From Acidobacteriota bacterium (lineage in GTDB: Bacteria; Acidobacteriota; Terriglobia; Terriglobales; Acidobacteriaceae), in NCBI GenBank assembly GCA_021778315.1, contig JAJYCQ010000038.1, positions 1 through 16,464 of the forward strand: a stretch of 16,464 bases of DNA. The letters run 5' to 3'. The notes below the pieces were generated by a model. That model saw only the letters and a program-made list of their open reading frames with translations. It was not told the origin of the DNA and did no database searches. The position numbers and the translations under genes were made by a program. Numbering within the stretch: position 1 is the stretch's first letter; every line of letters starts with the position of its first letter. Of this stretch, positions 13,145 to 16,464 are shown one piece after another.

Positions 13145-14620
13145 CTAGCTCAGGACCCAGGTGTCTTTGCTGCCGCCGCCCTGGGAGCTGTTGACTACGA
13201 GGGAGCCTTGCTTGAGGGCTACGCGGGTGAGGCCTCCGGGGACGATGGTGACCTTGTCGCCGTAGAGGACGTAGGGGCGGAGGTCGACGTGGCGGGGTTC
13301 TAGTTCGTCGCCGATGAGGCAGGGGGCGCGGGAGAAGCTGATGGTGGGCTGGGCGATGTAGTTGCGGGGGTTGGCCCGGATTTTTTCGGCGAAGACTTCG
13401 CGTTCCTTCGGCGTGGATTGCGTGCCGATGAGCATGCCGTAGCCTCCGGATTCTCCGACGGCTTTGACGACGAGCTTGTCGAGGTTGGCTAGGACGTAGT
13501 TGCGTTCCTTCTCGCGGGTGCAGAGATAGGTTTCGACGTTGTTGAGGACGGGCTCTTCGCTGAGATAGTAACGGATGATGTCGGGGACGTAGGCGTAGAG
13601 GGCCTTGTCGTCGGCGACTCCGGTACCGAAGGCGTTGGCGAGGGTGACGTTGCCGGCGCGGTAGGCGTTGAAGAGGCCGGCGGCTCCGAGGATGGAGTCG
13701 GAACGGAAGGAGAGGGGGTCGATGAAGTCGTCGTCGACGCGGCGGTAGATGACGTCGACGCGACGGAGGCCGCTGGTGGTTCGCATGTAGCAGACGTTGT
13801 CGTGGACGACGAGGTCGCGGCCTTCGACTAGCTCGATGCCCATCTGGCGGGCGAGGTAGGCGTGCTCGAAGTAGGCGGAGTTGAAGACGCCCGGAGAGAG
13901 CAGAACGATGTTGGGTTCGGGGCGGCCTTCGGGGGCGAGCGAGCGCAGGGTGCCGAGGAGAAGCTGGGTGTATTGCTCGATGGGCTTGACGTTGTAGTTG
14001 CGGAAGAGCTGCGGGAAGATTCGCTTCATCACGCGGCGGTTGGTGAGCATGTAGCTGACGCCGGAGGGGACGCGGAGATTATCTTCCAGGACGACGAAGT
14101 CACCGTTTTCGAGGCGGATGAGGTCGGTTCCGCAGACGGCAATGTAGACGTTGCGGGGGACTTGGAGGCCGCACATCTGGCGGCGGAAGTGCTGGCAGGA
14201 GTAGACGATTTCGCGGGGGACGATGCCGTCCTTGAGGATGCGGCCTTCGTTGTAGATGTCTTTGAGGAAGAGGTTGAGAGCGGTGATTCGCTGGGTTAAG
14301 CCTCGCTCGACTTTGGACCACTCGGCGCTGGTGATGATGCGGGGGAGGAGGTCGTAGGGGAAGATTTTTTCGGTGCCTTCTTCGCGGCCGTAGACGGTGA
14401 AGGTGATGCCCTGGTTGAGGAAGCTGAGGTCGGCGGCCTGCTTGCGGCGCTGGACTTCATCCTGGGGGAGAGCGGCGAAGTGCTCAAGGAGCGGGCCGTA
14501 GTGCTCGCGCAGATGCTCTTTGCCGGCGAACATCTCGTCGAACGCGTGGTCGAGCAGGTAATTCTTCAGCGCATGTTGTTGATACTGGCTGACGGATGGG
14601 GCCGACGCGGAGTTCTCCAT
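13145..14620 (-). CDS. circularly permuted ATP-grasp type 2 protein (COG2308)
   Basis: This 491-residue protein matches the circularly permuted ATP-grasp family throughout: FDEMF (27-31), GITFTVYG (71-78), [10 protein letters not shown] (87-96), ENLRVPSG-type [13 protein letters not shown] (180-192), [22 protein letters not shown] (240-261), [14 protein letters not shown] (290-303), GTGVADDK (332-339), [11 protein letters not shown] (386-396) and the C-terminal [16 protein letters not shown]. The family is predicted to make amide bonds with ATP and is encoded with alpha-E and transglutaminase genes, as here. Its product has not been established experimentally. No signal peptide is present, so it should act in the cytosol. 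No Shine-Dalgarno is visible; a TATACT -10-like element lies 12 bases upstream. The AT-rich islet and the nucleoside hydrolase-like gene separate it from alpha-E. Confidence 0.93.
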   Translation of the reverse strand: MENSASAPSVSQYQQHALKNYLLDHAFDEMFAGKEHLREHYGPLLEHFAALPQDEVQRRKQAADLSFLNQGITFTVYGREEGTEKIFPYDLLPRIITSAEWSKVERGLTQRITALNLFLKDIYNEGRILKDGIVPREIVYSCQHFRRQMCGLQVPRNVYIAVCGTDLIRLENGDFVVLEDNLRVPSGVSYMLTNRRVMKRIFPQLFRNYNVKPIEQYTQLLLGTLRSLAPEGRPEPNIVLLSPGVFNSAYFEHAYLARQMGIELVEGRDLVVHDNVCYMRTTSGLRRVDVIYRRVDDDFIDPLSFRSDSILGAAGLFNAYRAGNVTLANAFGTGVADDKALYAYVPDIIRYYLSEEPVLNNVETYLCTREKERNYVLANLDKLVVKAVGESGGYGMLIGTQSTPKEREVFAEKIRANPRNYIAQPTISFSRAPCLIGDELEPRHVDLRPYVLYGDKVTIVPGGLTRVALKQGSLVVNSSQGGGSKDTWVLS

Positions 14621-14632
14621 GGGTTGGAACTT

Positions 14633-14638
14633 AGTATA
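14633..14638 (-). promoter_or_regulatory. candidate -10 element for the ATP-grasp gene
   Basis: On the minus strand TATACT (14638-14633) ends 12 bases before the ATG at 14620. The transcript would have an untranslated leader of only about 6 bases, too short for a ribosome-binding site. No -35 is evident. Confidence 0.4.
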
Positions 14639-14691
14639 GACAAGAAAGCGCGGTGGCGAGGGAGATGGGCTGGGCGGCGGTCAGGGAGGAG

Positions 14692-15339
14692 TTACTTGAT
14701 GAAAACGCCGACGACCAATTCGGTGCCTGCGCCGAGTTCGACATCATGCTTCTCGGAGCTGAAGATGGCGGATTTGGAGTCGCTGGCGACGGCGGCAAGC
14801 GCCACGCCGGGAATCATGCTGACCACCTGCACGGGTGCTCCGGTTGCAGCCTGGCTACCCCCTACGGTACGACTCTGTTGGTCGTTGAGCGCACGCACTT
14901 GGGAGGCGGTGCTGGAGGACGGTCTTGAGCCTCGCATGCCGGTATCGACATCGGCATATTGTCCGCGAAGCTGTCCTTCGGAGAAGGAGATTTTGTAGAC
15001 GCTTGCGCTGATGGGAATGGGATCGGCCTTCTTCACCTGGGCGTGATCAAAGACGATGGTGATGGAGGCATTGGGAGTCTGCTTGGTGTGGGGGGTTACG
15101 TCGACCACGTGACCGAGCAGGAGGGTGCCTTTGGGCAGCGTGGTGCTGTTGATGGTCACGGGATTTTCGATCGCGGCTGTAAACGGTTCGCCCACCTTGA
15201 CCGCCTTTGAGTTGAGCTCCTTCTTGAGGGAGGCATTGACCGGGACCTGATTGGCGAAGGCTCCGCCGGGACCGTCCTGTGCGGGGGAAATGGCGCAGAA
15301 GAGGAAGGGAATCAGGGCAAGTCTTGTGAACTTAATCAT
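14692..15339 (-). CDS. exported protein of unknown function
   Basis: This 215-residue protein has a clear signal peptide (MIKFTRLALIPFLFCAISPAQ). The mature part starts VPVNASLKKELNSKAVKVGEPF, followed by a beta-rich stretch with LPKGTLLLGHVVDVTP, a Ser/Gln-rich linker (about 135-165) and a glycine-containing hydrophobic C terminus (GTELVVGVFIK). The LPKGT.L.G.V pattern resembles the beta domain of TrbI/VirB10-like proteins, but that likeness is loose and I do not assign it. The frame extends to 15384; the ATG at 15339 gives the signal peptide and has AAGGAG 11 bases upstream, so it is preferred. It ends 71 bases before the ATP-grasp gene on the same strand and could share a transcript with it. 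Confidence 0.72.
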   Translation of the reverse strand: MIKFTRLALIPFLFCAISPAQDGPGGAFANQVPVNASLKKELNSKAVKVGEPFTAAIENPVTINSTTLPKGTLLLGHVVDVTPHTKQTPNASITIVFDHAQVKKADPIPISASVYKISFSEGQLRGQYADVDTGMRGSRPSSSTASQVRALNDQQSRTVGGSQAATGAPVQVVSMIPGVALAAVASDSKSAIFSSEKHDVELGAGTELVVGVFIK

Positions 15340-15722
15340 CACGGATGAGGCTCCTTGGCGGATGTCAGGGATTGGGCGTTGCAAGGTTTAATGACGGGTC
15401 TGGTGCGCGACTGGTTTCGAGAATTCCCCGACGGTACAACGATGACGGGCGTTCGCGCAAGGGGATTGGGCCTTCGCGGGTGAACGTTCTGGGGGAGTCC
15501 TGCTGGCGGGGCGAAGCAGGGCACGGGCCGAGATTTTGGCCAGTTCGGAGCGGGAATGGTAATCCTTCCCTCGCGGCGGCGTTCAACTGGTAGACTAATA
15601 GTAACGCGTTTTTCGCTGGAAACGTCAGCGGTAAGCGCACCCCACACGAGAGTAGATTCCGCGCCCGTAATCCTGCGCACCCCTCGAAAATCAGACGATT
15701 CAGAATAGGAAGTCCCAACGCA
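15340..15722. other. divergent intergenic region upstream of typA
   Basis: These 383 bases hold no gene that I can support. A 6-bp hairpin, CCTGCT (15499-15504) with AGCAGG (15515-15520), and two copies of GGGATTGGGC (15368-15377 and 15462-15471) are visible. TTGGCC (15536-15541) and TAATCC (15560-15565) are a weak promoter-like pair for typA, 18 bases apart. TAGACT (15591-15596) is another possible -10. The region must carry promoters for typA and for the exported protein in the other direction. Confidence 0.5.
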
Positions 15723-16464
15723 GTGAGCACCTCTACGACCGCCCAAGCTATCCGTAATATCGCCATCATCGCGCACGTTGACCACGGCAAGACAACGCTG
15801 GTGGACGCCATGCTACGCCAGTCGGGAACGTTTCGCGCCAACGAGGCCGTTGCCGAGCGAGTGATGGACTCGAACGATCTTGAAAAAGAGCGCGGCATCA
15901 CGATTCTGGCCAAGAATACGGCGATTCAGTATCACGACTCGAAGATTAATATTGTGGACACGCCGGGCCACGCGGATTTTGGTGGCGAGGTGGAGCGCGC
16001 GCTGAAGATGGTGGACGGCGTGGTGCTGCTGGTCGATGCGTCGGAGGGGCCGCTGCCGCAGACGCGCTATGTGCTGTCGAAGGCGCTGGAGGCAAAGCTG
16101 ACGCCGATCGTGGTGATCAACAAGATCGATCGCCCGGATGCTCGCGTGCAGGAGGTGTTGAACGAGGTGTATGACCTGTTCATCGATCTGGATGCGGATG
16201 AGTCCGTGCTTGAGTTTCCGGTGATTTATACGAATGGCAAGCTGGGCACCGCGACGATGGATATGGACGTCCCGGGAACGAACCTGCAGCCATTGTTTGA
16301 GCTGATCTTCAAGACGATTCCCGCGGCCAAGGGGACTTCGGATGGAGACCTCCAGGTGCTGGTGACGAATCTGGACTACTCGGATTATCTGGGACGCCTG
16401 GCGATCTGTCGGGTGTTCAATGGAACGCTGCGGATTGGCCAGGAGGTCAATCTTTCTCGCGTCG
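15723..16464 (+). CDS. typA: translational GTPase TypA/BipA, N-terminal part
   Basis: The first 247 codons are in the window; the gene runs off the end. The GTPase motifs are complete: G1 HVDHGKTT (18-25), G2 ERGIT (56-60), G3 DTPGH (79-83) and G4 NKID (133-136). The segment between G1 and G2 ([19 protein letters not shown]), with FRANE before it, separates TypA from EF-G and LepA. Domain II begins near residue 215 ([22 protein letters not shown]). TypA binds ribosomes and supports ribosome assembly and growth under stress or cold. The start is a GTG at 15723; AGGA lies about 12 bases upstream and no in-frame ATG precedes the conserved [11 protein letters not shown]. Confidence 0.95.
   Translation, partial: MSTSTTAQAIRNIAIIAHVDHGKTTLVDAMLRQSGTFRANEAVAERVMDSNDLEKERGITILAKNTAIQYHDSKINIVDTPGHADFGGEVERALKMVDGVVLLVDASEGPLPQTRYVLSKALEAKLTPIVVINKIDRPDARVQEVLNEVYDLFIDLDADESVLEFPVIYTNGKLGTATMDMDVPGTNLQPLFELIFKTIPAAKGTSDGDLQVLVTNLDYSDYLGRLAICRVFNGTLRIGQEVNLSRV

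Noticed and set aside
1..16464. tRNA, rRNA, insertion sequence, integrase or prophage genes
   Set aside because: No tRNA-like cloverleaf, rRNA stretch, transposase or phage-type protein was recognised in any reading frame.

Overview
The window looks like chromosomal DNA from a high-GC, Gram-negative-type bacterium. Its gene content fits Acidobacteriota (Acidobacteriaceae, the Granulicella/Terriglobus/Edaphobacter group). That assignment is an inference from protein style, short intergenic palindromes built on a CTRAAG core, and many exported hydrolases; no rRNA or tRNA marker is present. I see no CRISPR array, insertion sequence or integrase.

Layout. Positions 1-162 hold the 3' end of a HAD-family phosphatase gene. 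Next come the ribosomal protein genes rpmI (L35) and rplT (L20), with a good promoter upstream, a long structured spacer between them and a strong terminator after them. infC is not next to them. An exported NodB-type polysaccharide deacetylase gene follows, then a repeat-rich spacer (2132-2558), a DltE-type short-chain dehydrogenase and a terminator built from 13-bp tandem repeats. An exported HSL-type esterase (minus strand) diverges from a translationally coupled DprE1-like/DprE2-like pair. That pair converges on an exported isoaspartyl peptidase/asparaginase (minus strand).

From 8225 to 15339 nearly everything is on the minus strand. In transcription order it reads: secreted protein of unknown function, circularly permuted ATP-grasp enzyme, small membrane protein, nucleoside hydrolase-like exported protein, alpha-E protein, acyltransferase-3 membrane protein, transglutaminase-like cysteine protease. 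ATP-grasp, alpha-E and transglutaminase are the three partners of a known but biochemically uncharacterised predicted peptide ligation/modification system. Here the set is interrupted by an acyltransferase (coupled to alpha-E through a TAATG overlap), by the nucleoside hydrolase-like gene, and by an AT-rich islet carrying an apparently orphan HicB-like gene on the plus strand and an unknown membrane protein. The window ends inside typA/bipA.

Composition. The plus strand is G-rich across most of the window whichever way the genes point, but the first 180 bases are strongly C-rich (82 C, 40 G), so the strand bias changes sign near the rpmI-rplT locus. The islet at about 12750-13100 is near 40% GC, against about 65% in its surroundings.

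The most interesting parts are the expanded ATP-grasp/alpha-E/transglutaminase neighbourhood, the divergent nucleoside hydrolase, the possible leaderless promoters, and the structured rpmI-rplT spacer.
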